Source: Pedobacter cryoconitis | GTDB taxonomy: Bacteria; Bacteroidota; Bacteroidia; Sphingobacteriales; Sphingobacteriaceae | DNA: 64,000 bases | NCBI RefSeq assembly: GCF_003259615.1 | Contig: NZ_QLLR01000021.1 | Span: 40,573 to 104,572 of the forward strand | Direction: 5' to 3' | Shown here: one piece after another, positions 17,018 through 26,138 of the stretch | Layout: each line of letters starts with the position of its first letter | Position numbering within the stretch: position 1 is the stretch's first letter | Notes under the pieces: generated by a model | Told to the model about the DNA's origin: nothing | The model's input: the letters and a program-made list of their open reading frames with translations, nothing else | The model's database searches: none | Program-made: the position numbers and the translations under genes

Positions 17018-18820
17018 ATGCAAAAAATAAGAAACATAGCTATTATAGCACACGTTGACCACGGTAAAACTACATTGGTTGATAAGATTTTACACACTTG
17101 TTCTATTTTTCGTGACAACGAGCAAACAGGTGACTTAATACTTGACAATAACGACCTGGAAAGAGAACGTGGTATTACGATCGTTTCCAAAAACGTTTCA
17201 GTAATGTACAAGGATATTAAAATTAATATCATTGATACACCTGGTCACGCCGATTTCGGTGGTGAAGTTGAACGTGTATTAAAAATGGCTGATGGTGTAT
17301 TGTTGTTATGCGATGCGTTTGAAGGTGCAATGCCTCAAACTCGTTTCGTAACTCAAAAAGCTTTGGCTTTAGGTTTGAAACCTATTGTTGTTGTAAATAA
17401 AGTAGACAAAGAAAACTGTCGTCCTGAAGAGGTTTATGAGCAGATTTTCGAATTGTTCTTTAACCTTGAAGCTACAGAAGATCAGTTGGATTTCCCTGTA
17501 ATCTACGGTTCATCTAAACAAGGATGGATGAGTACTGATTACACTAAACCAACTACAGATATTTTCCCTTTATTAGATGCAGTTGTTGCTAACATTCCAG
17601 CTCCACCACTAATTGAAGGAACTTTACAAATGCAGATCACTTCGTTAGATTATTCATCTTTCGTAGGTCGTATCGCAGTTGGACGTGTTCACCGCGGATC
17701 AATTAAAGAAAACCAACCGGTTACTTTAATCAAACGTGATGGTAAAATGGTAAAATCAAGAGTAAAAGAATTATACACTTTCGAAGGATTAGGTAAAATT
17801 CGTACTACTGAAGTAAGTTCAGGTGATATTTGCGCAGTTGTAGGTATTGATGGATTTGACATCGGTGATACTATTGCTGATTTTGAAGCTCCTGAGCAAT
17901 TACCAGTTATCAAAATTGATGAGCCGACTATGAACATGCTGTTCACAATCAACAACTCACCATTTTTCGGTAAAGAAGGTAAATTTGTTACTTCTCAACG
18001 TATCAAAGAACGTTTGTACAAAGAGATGGAGAAAAACCTTGCCTTGAAAGTTGTAGAAACTGAATCACCTGATGCTTATTTAGTATACGGTAGAGGTATT
18101 CTGCATTTATCAGTATTAATCGAGACTATGCGTCGCGAAGGGTACGAAATTCAGGTAGGACAACCACAGGTAATTATCAAAGAAATTGATGGTAAGAAAT
18201 GTGAGCCGGTTGAAACACTGATCGTTGACGTTCCGGGTGAAGTTGCTGGTAAAGTAATTGAGCTGGTTACACAACGTAAAGGTGAACTGTTGATCATGGA
18301 GCCAAAAGGTGATTTACAACATTTAGAGTTTGAAATCCCTGCACGTGGTATCATTGGATTAAGAAATAACGTATTAACTGCTACAGGTGGTGAAGCGATT
18401 ATGGCTCACCGTTTCAAAGCTTATGAGCCTTGGAAAGGTACTATTCCTGGAAGATTGAATGGTGTATTGGTTTCTATGGAAAAAGGAAGCACAACGGCTT
18501 ATTCAATTGATAAATTACAGGATCGTGGTCGTTTCTTCGTTGATCCGGGTGTTGATGTTTATGAAGGTCAGATTATGGGTGAGCACATCCGTGATAATGA
18601 TTTAGTAGTAAACATTGTTAAAGGAAAAGCTTTAACTAACATGCGTGCATCAGGTACAGATGATAGTAACCGTATTGCTCCGGCAATTAAGTTCTCTCTG
18701 GAAGAAGCAATGGAATACATCCAGGCTGATGAGTACATTGAAATCACTCCGTTAAGTATGCGTTTACGTAAAATTCACTTAACTGAAGCTGAACGTAAAA
18801 TAAAAGGTAAAAACTTCTAA
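17018..18820 (+). CDS. typA: Ribosome-associated GTPase TypA/BipA
   Basis: A 600-aa translational GTPase of usual length. The GTP motifs are clear: G1 AHVDHGKTTL, switch ERGITIVSKN, G3 DTPGHADF, G4 VVNKVDKE; EF-G-like domains follow, with the BipA-specific C-terminus. It acts on the 50S subunit in assembly and stress adaptation. It is monocistronic here, with its own promoter-like box and a strong terminator. Confidence 0.97.
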   Translation: MQKIRNIAIIAHVDHGKTTLVDKILHTCSIFRDNEQTGDLILDNNDLERERGITIVSKNVSVMYKDIKINIIDTPGHADFGGEVERVLKMADGVLLLCDAFEGAMPQTRFVTQKALALGLKPIVVVNKVDKENCRPEEVYEQIFELFFNLEATEDQLDFPVIYGSSKQGWMSTDYTKPTTDIFPLLDAVVANIPAPPLIEGTLQMQITSLDYSSFVGRIAVGRVHRGSIKENQPVTLIKRDGKMVKSRVKELYTFEGLGKIRTTEVSSGDICAVVGIDGFDIGDTIADFEAPEQLPVIKIDEPTMNMLFTINNSPFFGKEGKFVTSQRIKERLYKEMEKNLALKVVETESPDAYLVYGRGILHLSVLIETMRREGYEIQVGQPQVIIKEIDGKKCEPVETLIVDVPGEVAGKVIELVTQRKGELLIMEPKGDLQHLEFEIPARGIIGLRNNVLTATGGEAIMAHRFKAYEPWKGTIPGRLNGVLVSMEKGSTTAYSIDKLQDRGRFFVDPGVDVYEGQIMGEHIRDNDLVVNIVKGKALTNMRASGTDDSNRIAPAIKFSLEEAMEYIQADEYIEITPLSMRLRKIHLTEAERKIKGKNF

Positions 18821-18840
18821 GACCTTATAAATTGAGTATG

Positions 18841-18868
18841 AATCCCGTAAGTATTTGCTTACGGGATT
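18841..18868 (+). terminator. Rho-independent terminator of typA
   Basis: A perfect 11-bp stem (AATCCCGTAAG / CTTACGGGATT, loop TATTTG) is followed by TTTTTG. Confidence 0.9.
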
Positions 18869-18886
18869 TTTTGTTTTAAGCCTATT

Positions 18887-18920
18887 TTGAGATCGTTTAA
18901 AACAAAGTTTCTTAGTTTTG
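18887..18920 (+). promoter_or_regulatory. Candidate promoter of the short-chain dehydrogenase
   Basis: TTG (18887-18889) and TAGTTTTG (18913-18920, TAnnTTTG) are 23 bases apart, 20 bases before the ATG. Confidence 0.45.
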
Positions 18921-18939
18921 TAGCTCAATAAATTATATC

Positions 18940-19656
18940 ATGGAATCATTAAAAGGAAAAAATGCACTGATTACAGGTGCTGGTAAAGGAATTGGTCGTG
19001 CTTTGGCGATTGCCCTTGCGCAAGAAGGGGTGAATGTGGGGCTGATTGCAAGAACAGAAGCTGACTTGCAGAATGTAGCGGAAGAACTAAAATCTTTTAA
19101 TGTTCATGTCGCTATCGCAACTGCGGATGTCGCTTCCATAGACTCTGTGAATACTGCTGTAGCAAAAGTAAAAACTGATTTAGGGGCTATAGATATTCTG
19201 ATCAACAATGCTGGTATCAGCTCTTTTGGTTCCTTTATGGAATTAGAGCCAGCCAGATGGGAAGAGATTGTAAAAGTTAACCTGTTCGGTGCTTATTACG
19301 TAACCCGTGCCGTTCTGCCAGAAATGATAGACCGTAAAACCGGCGACATCGTGAATATTTCTTCTACAGCAGGTCAGCGTGGTGCTGCGGTAACCAGTGC
19401 TTATAGCGCTTCTAAATTTGCATTAATTGGTCTTTCTGAATCTCTGATGCAAGAAGTCCGCAAACATAATATCCGTGTAACTACTTTAACGCCAAGCACA
19501 GTGGCTACAGATATGGCGAAAGACCTGAAGCTTACTGACGGAAATCCTGACAAAGTAATGCAACCTGAAGATCTTGCAGAATTAGTGGTAAGTCAATTGA
19601 AATTAAACCGCAGAGTTTTTGTGAAAGAGGCGGGGCTTTGGTCTACAAATCCATAA
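18940..19656 (+). CDS. Short-chain dehydrogenase/reductase (FabG-like)
   Basis: A 238-aa classical SDR: cofactor motif TGAGKGIGRALA, NNAG near residue 88, catalytic Ser in VNISSTAGQRG, and YSASK near 155. It resembles 3-oxoacyl-ACP reductases, but an isolated gene of this type cannot be given a substrate. The true FabG is more often in a fatty acid cluster. Confidence 0.88.
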   Translation: MESLKGKNALITGAGKGIGRALAIALAQEGVNVGLIARTEADLQNVAEELKSFNVHVAIATADVASIDSVNTAVAKVKTDLGAIDILINNAGISSFGSFMELEPARWEEIVKVNLFGAYYVTRAVLPEMIDRKTGDIVNISSTAGQRGAAVTSAYSASKFALIGLSESLMQEVRKHNIRVTTLTPSTVATDMAKDLKLTDGNPDKVMQPEDLAELVVSQLKLNRRVFVKEAGLWSTNP

Positions 19657-19684
19657 TACAAACTCATACTATAAGTTCTATGAT

Positions 19685-20905
19685 ATGAAACGGATTCTCT
19701 ACTGGCTTGCGGCGGTAACTTTAGTTATTGTGCTCCTTTTTGTGGTACTGTTCACCTGGCGGCCTGAACTGGTGCGGGTTTTACGCTACCAATCTCCCGA
19801 TGCCAATACTTATAAAATATTCCCGCAAGCCATTATCCAGCCCTCAGACGCTGCTTTTCATTTTGTAAAAGCAGCAGCTAACCGGGACGACCTTGATACT
19901 ATCCAGGTGCTGAACTGGAAAAATGAATCCGTACCCTTCACCACCTATCTGAAAGACGGGAAAGCGAATCTCTTTATGGTTATCAGAAATGATACTATTA
20001 TCTATCAGAAATTTGCCCCCGGTTATAGTGATACCACGCTGACTACACTTTTCTCAGTCGCCAAAACAATGGTTTCTATGCTGACTGGCGAAGCATTAGC
20101 ATCAGGCAAGATTAAAAACCTCGACGATCACCTTACTCAGTACGTTCCTGAGCTGAAAAATAATCCCGCATTCAATCAGATCACGCTGAGAAACCTGTTG
20201 GAAATGAAATCCGGTTTAGAATTCAAGGATGTTTACGGAGGGATAATAGCTGCTTTCTTATCAGATGAGGCAAAATACTATTATACTGAGGATATCAAAA
20301 AAGAACTGCTTCAGGTAAAGCTGGCAAACAAACCCGGCACTGTCTGGAAATATAAAAGTATAGATGCTTTCCTGTTAACCTGGGCACTGGAAAATGCAAC
20401 AGGTCAGAAAGCTGCCACCTACTTTCAGGATGAAATCTGGAAGAAAATAGGGACTGCCTATCCGGCAAGTTTCGGGTTAGACCATCCAGACGGATTCGCT
20501 AACACAGCCAGCAGATTTCAGTCAACCGCTATAGATTTAGCTAAACTCGGCCGTCTCTACCTGAATAAAGGACGTTATAATGGAAACCAGGTGATTCCTG
20601 AGCAATGGGTTAATCAATCTGTCAATCTGGGAAAGGAAGAAACTCCTGCAAACGCTAAAGGCTGGCAGAAATCGGCTCATCACTACTTATGGTGGGTTCC
20701 GCAACAAGGTGTGACCGGAGATTACGCTGCAGAAGGAATGAGAGGACAAAGACTGTACATTGATCCTTTGACCCATACGATCATTGTTCAATTTTCGGAA
20801 AAAGGGGCAGGGGGCTATCCTTTCAGAAAGGTCAGTCGTTATCTATCGGGCTTGCCCTTTACTTATCCGAAGAACCCACCTTTAGAATCAGCGATCAGTC
20901 AATAG
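19685..20905 (+). CDS. Class C beta-lactamase-related serine hydrolase
   Basis: A 406-aa protein with an N-terminal membrane anchor (residues 4-27) and a penicillin-binding-protein-like hydrolase domain. The SxxK motif is TLFSVAKTMVSML near residue 125; a YKS triad variant and VQFSEKGAGGYPF near the C-terminus are candidates for the other conserved boxes. Family members include esterases, DD-peptidases and amidases; resistance need not be implied. It follows the SDR gene by 28 bases. Confidence 0.82.
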   Translation: MKRILYWLAAVTLVIVLLFVVLFTWRPELVRVLRYQSPDANTYKIFPQAIIQPSDAAFHFVKAAANRDDLDTIQVLNWKNESVPFTTYLKDGKANLFMVIRNDTIIYQKFAPGYSDTTLTTLFSVAKTMVSMLTGEALASGKIKNLDDHLTQYVPELKNNPAFNQITLRNLLEMKSGLEFKDVYGGIIAAFLSDEAKYYYTEDIKKELLQVKLANKPGTVWKYKSIDAFLLTWALENATGQKAATYFQDEIWKKIGTAYPASFGLDHPDGFANTASRFQSTAIDLAKLGRLYLNKGRYNGNQVIPEQWVNQSVNLGKEETPANAKGWQKSAHHYLWWVPQQGVTGDYAAEGMRGQRLYIDPLTHTIIVQFSEKGAGGYPFRKVSRYLSGLPFTYPKNPPLESAISQ

Positions 20906-21006
20906 AAAAGTATAACAATAAAACAGTATAGCAGTATAATAATAGAAAAATATAACAATAGAAAAAAAGAATACAGCAATCAGGACTTAATTCTTACCCA
21001 TGATCC

Positions 21007-21759
21007 TTAATCGTTGGTTTTCTTATGCTTCACATAATATTGCGTCAGGTTGATTGCGATCCAGAAATGATTAACCAGGTTTGGGATCAATCCGTAATAC
21101 TTATGAAAAATGCGGAAACGCTCCTTTAAACTCGCAAAATGTTTCTGTTTCGATATTCCGCCAACCAGATATTTCGCTACATAAAGCTGCGTATTCACAA
21201 TACTTGATGCTTTTTTCGCAGCCTTAATAATCCAGTCAATATCAGAGCTGTATTTATATTTTAAATCATAAGGCTCTGCTAAACTGCGTTTCACATAAAT
21301 TGCCTGGTGACTAATGCTCATTCCGTGCTTAAAACTGCGCCAGCTAAAACATTCCGGTGCACGGTGTCTCCTTTGTCCTAAGCTCTGCCAGTTATCATTA
21401 AACATTTCTGTTTCCCCATAATAAATATCAGCTCCGGGTGCAGTATCAAAAATATCCGTTACCGTTTCAGGCGCATAGATTTCGTCCCCCGAGTTCATGA
21501 ACAGGATATAATCGCCCGTGGCTAATTTCAAACCCTTATTCATCGCATCATAAATTCCCTTATCTTTTTCAGAAATAAACTGTGCCAGCCGGGACTTATA
21601 CTTATAAATTATATCTTTTGTTCCATCCGTTGAAGCGCCGTCAATCAGGATATATTCAATATTCGGGTACGTCTGATTTAATACCGAAAGCATAGTACGT
21701 TCGATATCCCTTACATTATTATATACGATGGTAATGACACTAAGCTTTGGCTGCAACAT
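21007..21759 (-). CDS. Family 2 glycosyltransferase
   Basis: A 250-aa GT-A enzyme: opening KLSVITIVYNNVRDIERTMLSVLNQTYPNIEYILIDGASTDGT in shortened view shows the nucleotide-sugar site, with FMNSGDEI serving the DxD role and DIDWIIKAAK later. No membrane segments. It probably adds a sugar to a lipid-linked surface polysaccharide. It is the last gene of a minus-strand pair with the GT4 gene. Confidence 0.87.
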   Translation of the reverse strand: MLQPKLSVITIVYNNVRDIERTMLSVLNQTYPNIEYILIDGASTDGTKDIIYKYKSRLAQFISEKDKGIYDAMNKGLKLATGDYILFMNSGDEIYAPETVTDIFDTAPGADIYYGETEMFNDNWQSLGQRRHRAPECFSWRSFKHGMSISHQAIYVKRSLAEPYDLKYKYSSDIDWIIKAAKKASSIVNTQLYVAKYLVGGISKQKHFASLKERFRIFHKYYGLIPNLVNHFWIAINLTQYYVKHKKTND

Positions 21760-21777
21760 GAAATAAAATATAATTGA

Positions 21778-23049
21778 TTAACGTGGATGTAAATTGATCA
21801 GGGATTGATATAAAGCAATGTGTTTATCAGCAATAACTGCTTCAGAAAAATGGGTAAGTATCGTTAAACGGGCTCCCTTCTGAATCTCTGCTGCATTTTC
21901 CTCATGGTATAACCACTCCATTCCTGTGGCCAGATCCTCAGCAGATTCATAATCCGCCAGGTACCCGTTCACCAGATGTTCCACCATATCCGGAATCCCA
22001 CCTGTTTTAAAGGCCACTACGGGAGTTGCGCAAGCCAGGCTCTCCATAACCGTATTCGGCAGATTATCTTCAAGAGAAGCCGTAATAAACACGTCTGCGG
22101 CCGAATAGCACTTCGCCAGGTGTGCATCATTATCTATTTTGCCCAGGTAAGTGGTCTTAAAAGGGAAAACAGGCACATCAGTCTGGTCCTTATTGCCAAA
22201 GATCAGTAACTCTATATTTTCTTTGACGATACCCGGTCTGGTAGCCAGGTCGTTCATTGCTGCTATCAAATAATCCGTCCCCTTATGTTTATCATTATTA
22301 GAAGGCATAAACCCGCTCATTAAAACGAATTTATCAGGATTAATATTCAAAGACCTTTTGGCTTCCGCCTTTACATAAGGCTTAAAAACCTGAGTTTCGA
22401 TAGTATTGGGAATAACTGTCGTTTCGCGGGCCCCCATTAAACTGCTGAACTTGACAGAGTCTGCCATCCAGCGGCTTGGAGCAACGATATGAAAACCCAG
22501 ATTCGCATATCCTTTCTTCTTGCTTACCCAGTTCCAGTGAGAAATATCATTTGGGCCACTAATCTTTAACAGCGGGCAGGAGCCACACTGCTTATGAAAA
22601 TTCTCACAAGCATACCTCACATGGCAGCCTCCCGTGAAAGCATTGCTATCATGGAAAGTCCAGACGATCGGTTTATCCAGCTCTTCCAGTTCGGCCAGCT
22701 TTTTCGGTGTTAAAAACCCATGATTAATCCAGTGAATATGAATCAGGTCCGCCTCCTTCAATGCGGCATTGTCAATTACAGAGCGGCCGAACCACTGCAA
22801 AGAAAAAGGGGTTTTCAGCGCTTTCGTTAAAAATTTGGCGAGGTACCTTTCGGCGAGAATATTGAAAATGGCCCTTCCCTTTTGAAAGAGACTTTTGCTG
22901 AACGAATCTGCTTTGGTACTCTCCTTAAACTGGTAATAAACCATCACGCGGGATTCAACGCCATTTGCCTGCAGCGCATCACTTAACCGGAGGCAAGCTC
23001 TTCCAGCCCCACCGTTTCCCTCGTATGTATTTAAATGGATTATCTTCAA
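21778..23049 (-). CDS. Family 4 glycosyltransferase
   Basis: A 423-aa GT-B enzyme. The acceptor domain begins IIHLNTYEGNGGAGRACLRL, and the donor domain holds the EDNLPNTVMESLACATPVVAF signature with the E(x7)E pattern near residue 345. A Cys-rich stretch CHVRYACENFHKQCGSCPLL occurs in this subfamily of polysaccharide-locus enzymes. It is 18 bases upstream of the GT2 gene. Confidence 0.88.
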   Translation of the reverse strand: MKIIHLNTYEGNGGAGRACLRLSDALQANGVESRVMVYYQFKESTKADSFSKSLFQKGRAIFNILAERYLAKFLTKALKTPFSLQWFGRSVIDNAALKEADLIHIHWINHGFLTPKKLAELEELDKPIVWTFHDSNAFTGGCHVRYACENFHKQCGSCPLLKISGPNDISHWNWVSKKKGYANLGFHIVAPSRWMADSVKFSSLMGARETTVIPNTIETQVFKPYVKAEAKRSLNINPDKFVLMSGFMPSNNDKHKGTDYLIAAMNDLATRPGIVKENIELLIFGNKDQTDVPVFPFKTTYLGKIDNDAHLAKCYSAADVFITASLEDNLPNTVMESLACATPVVAFKTGGIPDMVEHLVNGYLADYESAEDLATGMEWLYHEENAAEIQKGARLTILTHFSEAVIADKHIALYQSLINLHPR

Positions 23050-23295
23050 CAGTTCAAAATTACATATAATTGTTATCCTTTATTCGATGCTCAGCACAAA
23101 TTTATCACCTAAATTTCAGCGGCCCCCTAATTTTTTAACTGTTTTCGGTTGAATATAATTAATTTTACGTTTCCCAAAATAAATAAAGAAACATATTTTT
23201 CTTCCATTTAACGTCAGATGCACAAACTCTAGTACCCCATTTGACGTTATTAACCAGAAGAGCACAAACAAAAAACGAAAAGAAACAAAAACAAC

Positions 23296-24048
23296 ATGGA
23301 TAACCTTTTAACAGACAGACAATTTTGGGTAAACTATTGGGAAAGCAAAACAGGCCTGTCGGTGAATATCCCTGCAAACTACCTCTTTCATAAAGAGCTT
23401 ACGACCATCGCTCAAACCCAAAAAGTAAAAACTGCCATAGAACTCGGAGGTTTTCCCGGCTACTACGCCGTCTTCCTTAAAAAATACCTGAAACTGGATG
23501 TTACCCTTTTAGACTACTTTGTCCATCAGCCCGTAACCAACGACCTGCTCAAAGCCAACAACCTGAAAGAAAGTGATATTCACAGCATAGAAACCGATCT
23601 GTTCAACCATAAAGAAACCCAGCAATACGACCTCGTTCTATCCTGCGGTTTGATCGAGCACTTTAATGACACCGCCGACATTATTCAGCGCCATATAGAC
23701 TTCGTGAAACCAGGAGGGACCCTGTTCATTACCCTGCCTAACTTCAAAGCCATCAACGGCTGGTTTCAGAAATCCTTTGACCGGGCCAACTACGGCAAAC
23801 ACAATATCTCCTGCATGGACCCTGCCCTGCTTGCTGAAATCTGCAAAAAAGCAGGTCTTGAAGTTATCCAGTCTAAATACTTCGGACACTTCAGCATCTG
23901 GCTTGAAAACGAAAAACAACGCTCAGCCGGCGTAAAACTCTTAAAAAAATCCATATGGATTGCCGGTAAAGTATTCACGAAAATACTCCCGTTCAACTCC
24001 CGTCAATTATCCCCATATATCATCCTGGAAGCCAGAAAACACAAATAA
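23296..24048 (+). CDS. Class I SAM-dependent methyltransferase in polysaccharide locus
   Basis: A 250-aa methyltransferase: motif I AIELGGFPGYYAVFL, then DLVLSCGLIEHFND and FVKPGGTLFITLPN. It is the only plus-strand gene between minus-strand polysaccharide genes. By eye many codons end in C, unlike the A/T-ending usage of genes such as typA, a possible sign of separate history. The substrate is probably a sugar or lipid-linked glycan, by context only. Confidence 0.8.
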   Translation: MDNLLTDRQFWVNYWESKTGLSVNIPANYLFHKELTTIAQTQKVKTAIELGGFPGYYAVFLKKYLKLDVTLLDYFVHQPVTNDLLKANNLKESDIHSIETDLFNHKETQQYDLVLSCGLIEHFNDTADIIQRHIDFVKPGGTLFITLPNFKAINGWFQKSFDRANYGKHNISCMDPALLAEICKKAGLEVIQSKYFGHFSIWLENEKQRSAGVKLLKKSIWIAGKVFTKILPFNSRQLSPYIILEARKHK

Positions 24049-24080
24049 AAGCAATTCTGAAGCTTCAGTAAGTAGTATCG

Positions 24081-24173
24081 TCCGGATATTGAACCAGTTT
24101 TTCCTTCAGAAAGTTTCAGGAATGGGTTTCTTCCGGATATAGAACCAGTTTTTTTCTTCAGAAAGTTTCAGGA
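24081..24173. repeat. Two direct repeat copies, about 51-bp period
   Basis: Copies at 24081-24122 and 24132-24173 share TCCGGATAT, GAACCAGTTTTT and CTTCAGAAAGTTTCAGGA, with only small differences. They lie just after the methyltransferase stop, in a 350-base gene-free stretch. Confidence 0.75.
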
Positions 24174-24304
24174 GAGGGGGGATGTATATTTTTATTCTAA
24201 AAACATAACCTAATCTGCACCCTGCCCAACCGCCCCCAATATTTGAAAACCAGCTCTTCTTTTTAAGTTAAAGCAGTGCGACTTGTCCTGCCTGTTGAGA
24301 AATT

Positions 24305-24377
24305 AAAAACCTCCGATACTGTAGGTGACCAGCGTTGGTTTTACCAACAAAGGGCACCGACAGTATCGGAGGTTTTT
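24305..24377. terminator. Long palindromic stem-loop between convergent genes
   Basis: Perfect 18-bp arms at 24305-24322 and 24360-24377 (AAAAACCTCCGATACTGT and its complement) enclose 37 bases that can fold further (GGTG/CACC and GTTGG/CCAAC). A- and T-tracts at the ends fit a bidirectional terminator. The size and inner fold are also compatible with a dispersed repeat. The rest of 24049-24398 has no credible gene. Confidence 0.7.
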
Positions 24378-24398
24378 AGATTTCCCTGGTGGAGAAAC

Positions 24399-25304
24399 CT
24401 ACTTCAAAAGACCAATCCCTTTCAAATACCTCTTCACCCGATCTACAAAACTCCCCTTCCTCGTACTTAAAAAACCTTTAATAACCTGATAAGCTAATAA
24501 ATTCTCCTCAACAACCTCTGGAAAAACCTTTACCCTTCTCGGATTAATGATCACATTATAAATATCATTGATTCCAGAATGTACCCCAGAACCATCATGA
24601 CCAATATTATTCACTAACGACTGGCTTGGATTCAACGTCAACCCACCCCTTAAAAACACCGAAGCATACCACCTGATAGCCCATGAATTATTCTTTCCAT
24701 TCTTAAAATCCTTCATCTGTTTCCAGAAATTCATTTTGTGTTCAATAGAGAACTCAGCCCTTTTTCTCGCATCAAACTGCTTCATCAACACGTCAATATT
24801 CGGCTCAAAATGCTGCCACGCCCTGTCCCACGTTGCCCAGCCCCAGCTCGTTGCCGCTCTGTAAAAAAAAGTTTCCGGTAACGTATTCTCCTTCAGCGGG
24901 TACATATAAGCGCCAATGTGCATCACCTTATCCTGCTCACGATACCTATTCAGCGCATCATTAAAATAAGTCAGCGTATAAGGCGAAGTCACCAGGTCAT
25001 CCTCAAAAACAATCACCTGCTTATAATCCTTTACCAATCTGCTTACCCCTGCAATCACAGACTCAGCAAGACCCATATTACTCTTTCTTTCGATAATCTC
25101 TACAGACTTGAACCCCTCGATATGCTTTAGTAACTCCCTTACCTCCCTCACATTCTCCTGCTCAGCCTCTGACCCGGGGCCATCAGAAAAAACAAATAAC
25201 CGGCTTTCAGCTGCCAGTTCATTCTGTCTCAAAAACTTAAGCGTACGTTCAGTATGCTTAGGCCTGTTGTAAACAAATAAGGCAATAGGAGCGAAACTTT
25301 GCAT
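24399..25304 (-). CDS. Glycosyltransferase (HlpA-like GT2)
   Basis: A 301-aa protein: PIALFVYNRPKHTERTLKFL at the N-terminus, SDGPGSEAE, and QVIVFEDDLVTSPYTLTYFN, where the acidic triplet is the metal/nucleotide-sugar site. GWATWDRAW and NSWAIRWYA are conserved in this subgroup, sometimes called hemolytic protein HlpA-like. It is cytoplasmic and lies 3 bases after the upstream methyltransferase gene, so the two are probably one operon. Confidence 0.84.
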   Translation of the reverse strand: MQSFAPIALFVYNRPKHTERTLKFLRQNELAAESRLFVFSDGPGSEAEQENVREVRELLKHIEGFKSVEIIERKSNMGLAESVIAGVSRLVKDYKQVIVFEDDLVTSPYTLTYFNDALNRYREQDKVMHIGAYMYPLKENTLPETFFYRAATSWGWATWDRAWQHFEPNIDVLMKQFDARKRAEFSIEHKMNFWKQMKDFKNGKNNSWAIRWYASVFLRGGLTLNPSQSLVNNIGHDGSGVHSGINDIYNVIINPRRVKVFPEVVEENLLAYQVIKGFLSTRKGSFVDRVKRYLKGIGLLK

Positions 25305-25307
25305 GAA

Positions 25308-26069
25308 TTAAAATATTTGAAGTGTCTGACTTGATTTCTTGGTTAAAACGGTATACGCATTCGCATATTGTTCCTGCTTTTTGGTTCCCAGTAAATTTCC
25401 AACGAATTTCTTGATCCGGTATTCCAGCTCGATCCTTAACACCTTTGAAAAAGTCTTAGGTGCTTTATTATTGACGAACTGGTTGAACTTAATCGTTTCC
25501 GTAGGTGTCAGGGAAACCTGGTCATCGATGATCTCTAAACCCTCACTCTGTAATAAAAAACGAAGCGAAGTAGGCGTATACATATTAATATGGCCATAAT
25601 CCAGGAAATGTTTCATCCTTTTATCTACCCCGAAACGATAGTCCAGAGGAACTTCGACCACGATATGTTTAGCCACACGCTTTAACTCCCGGATCAGCAC
25701 ACGTTCATGCTCTACATGTTCCAGTACATGGGCTAAAATAACCAGGTCAAACTCATCATCCGCATAAGGGATCTGGTAACCATCAAAACTTTGTACCTCT
25801 TTCAACCTGCTTAAACCGCGGCTCTGAATCAGTTCAACACCGGTATCCGCAATTTCCAGTGCATAAAGTTCCTTGCCGAAATTCCACTCGTTTAAAAAAT
25901 GGAGAATACTGCCATCACCCGCACCAACTTCCAGTACCTTAACTGGTTGGATACTCTTGCAAACATACATGATGTTTTTTGCCTTAGCTTCCGCCCCAAG
26001 CATGCGCCAGGTTGTATCGGTCTGTGTATAAAAATTGTCGTATGCTGATTTTACTTCATCGCTTAACAT
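25308..26069 (-). CDS. Class I SAM-dependent methyltransferase
   Basis: A 253-aa methyltransferase: motif I VKVLEVGAGDGSILHFL, acidic residue in YALEIADTGVELI, and DLVILAHVLEHVEHERVLIRELKRV. The context (flippase upstream, glycosyltransferase downstream) suggests glycan methylation. The first ATG at 26069 was kept; no better start is evident. Confidence 0.82.
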   Translation of the reverse strand: MLSDEVKSAYDNFYTQTDTTWRMLGAEAKAKNIMYVCKSIQPVKVLEVGAGDGSILHFLNEWNFGKELYALEIADTGVELIQSRGLSRLKEVQSFDGYQIPYADDEFDLVILAHVLEHVEHERVLIRELKRVAKHIVVEVPLDYRFGVDKRMKHFLDYGHINMYTPTSLRFLLQSEGLEIIDDQVSLTPTETIKFNQFVNNKAPKTFSKVLRIELEYRIKKFVGNLLGTKKQEQYANAYTVLTKKSSQTLQIF

Positions 26070-26138
26070 GGCAAAAATTCTTTTAAGATGTAATACTAAA
26101 TTCTGAAAAATCCGGATAAACCCAGCCGCTGCTTAAAG

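Noticed and set aside
19685..20905. True antibiotic-resistance beta-lactamase
   Set aside because: The protein has a membrane anchor and only the general SxxK fold motif; class C-related hydrolases have many other roles.
24276..24470. Plus-strand 64-residue frame
   Set aside because: It runs through the 73-bp palindrome and into the opposite glycosyltransferase gene; no coding character.
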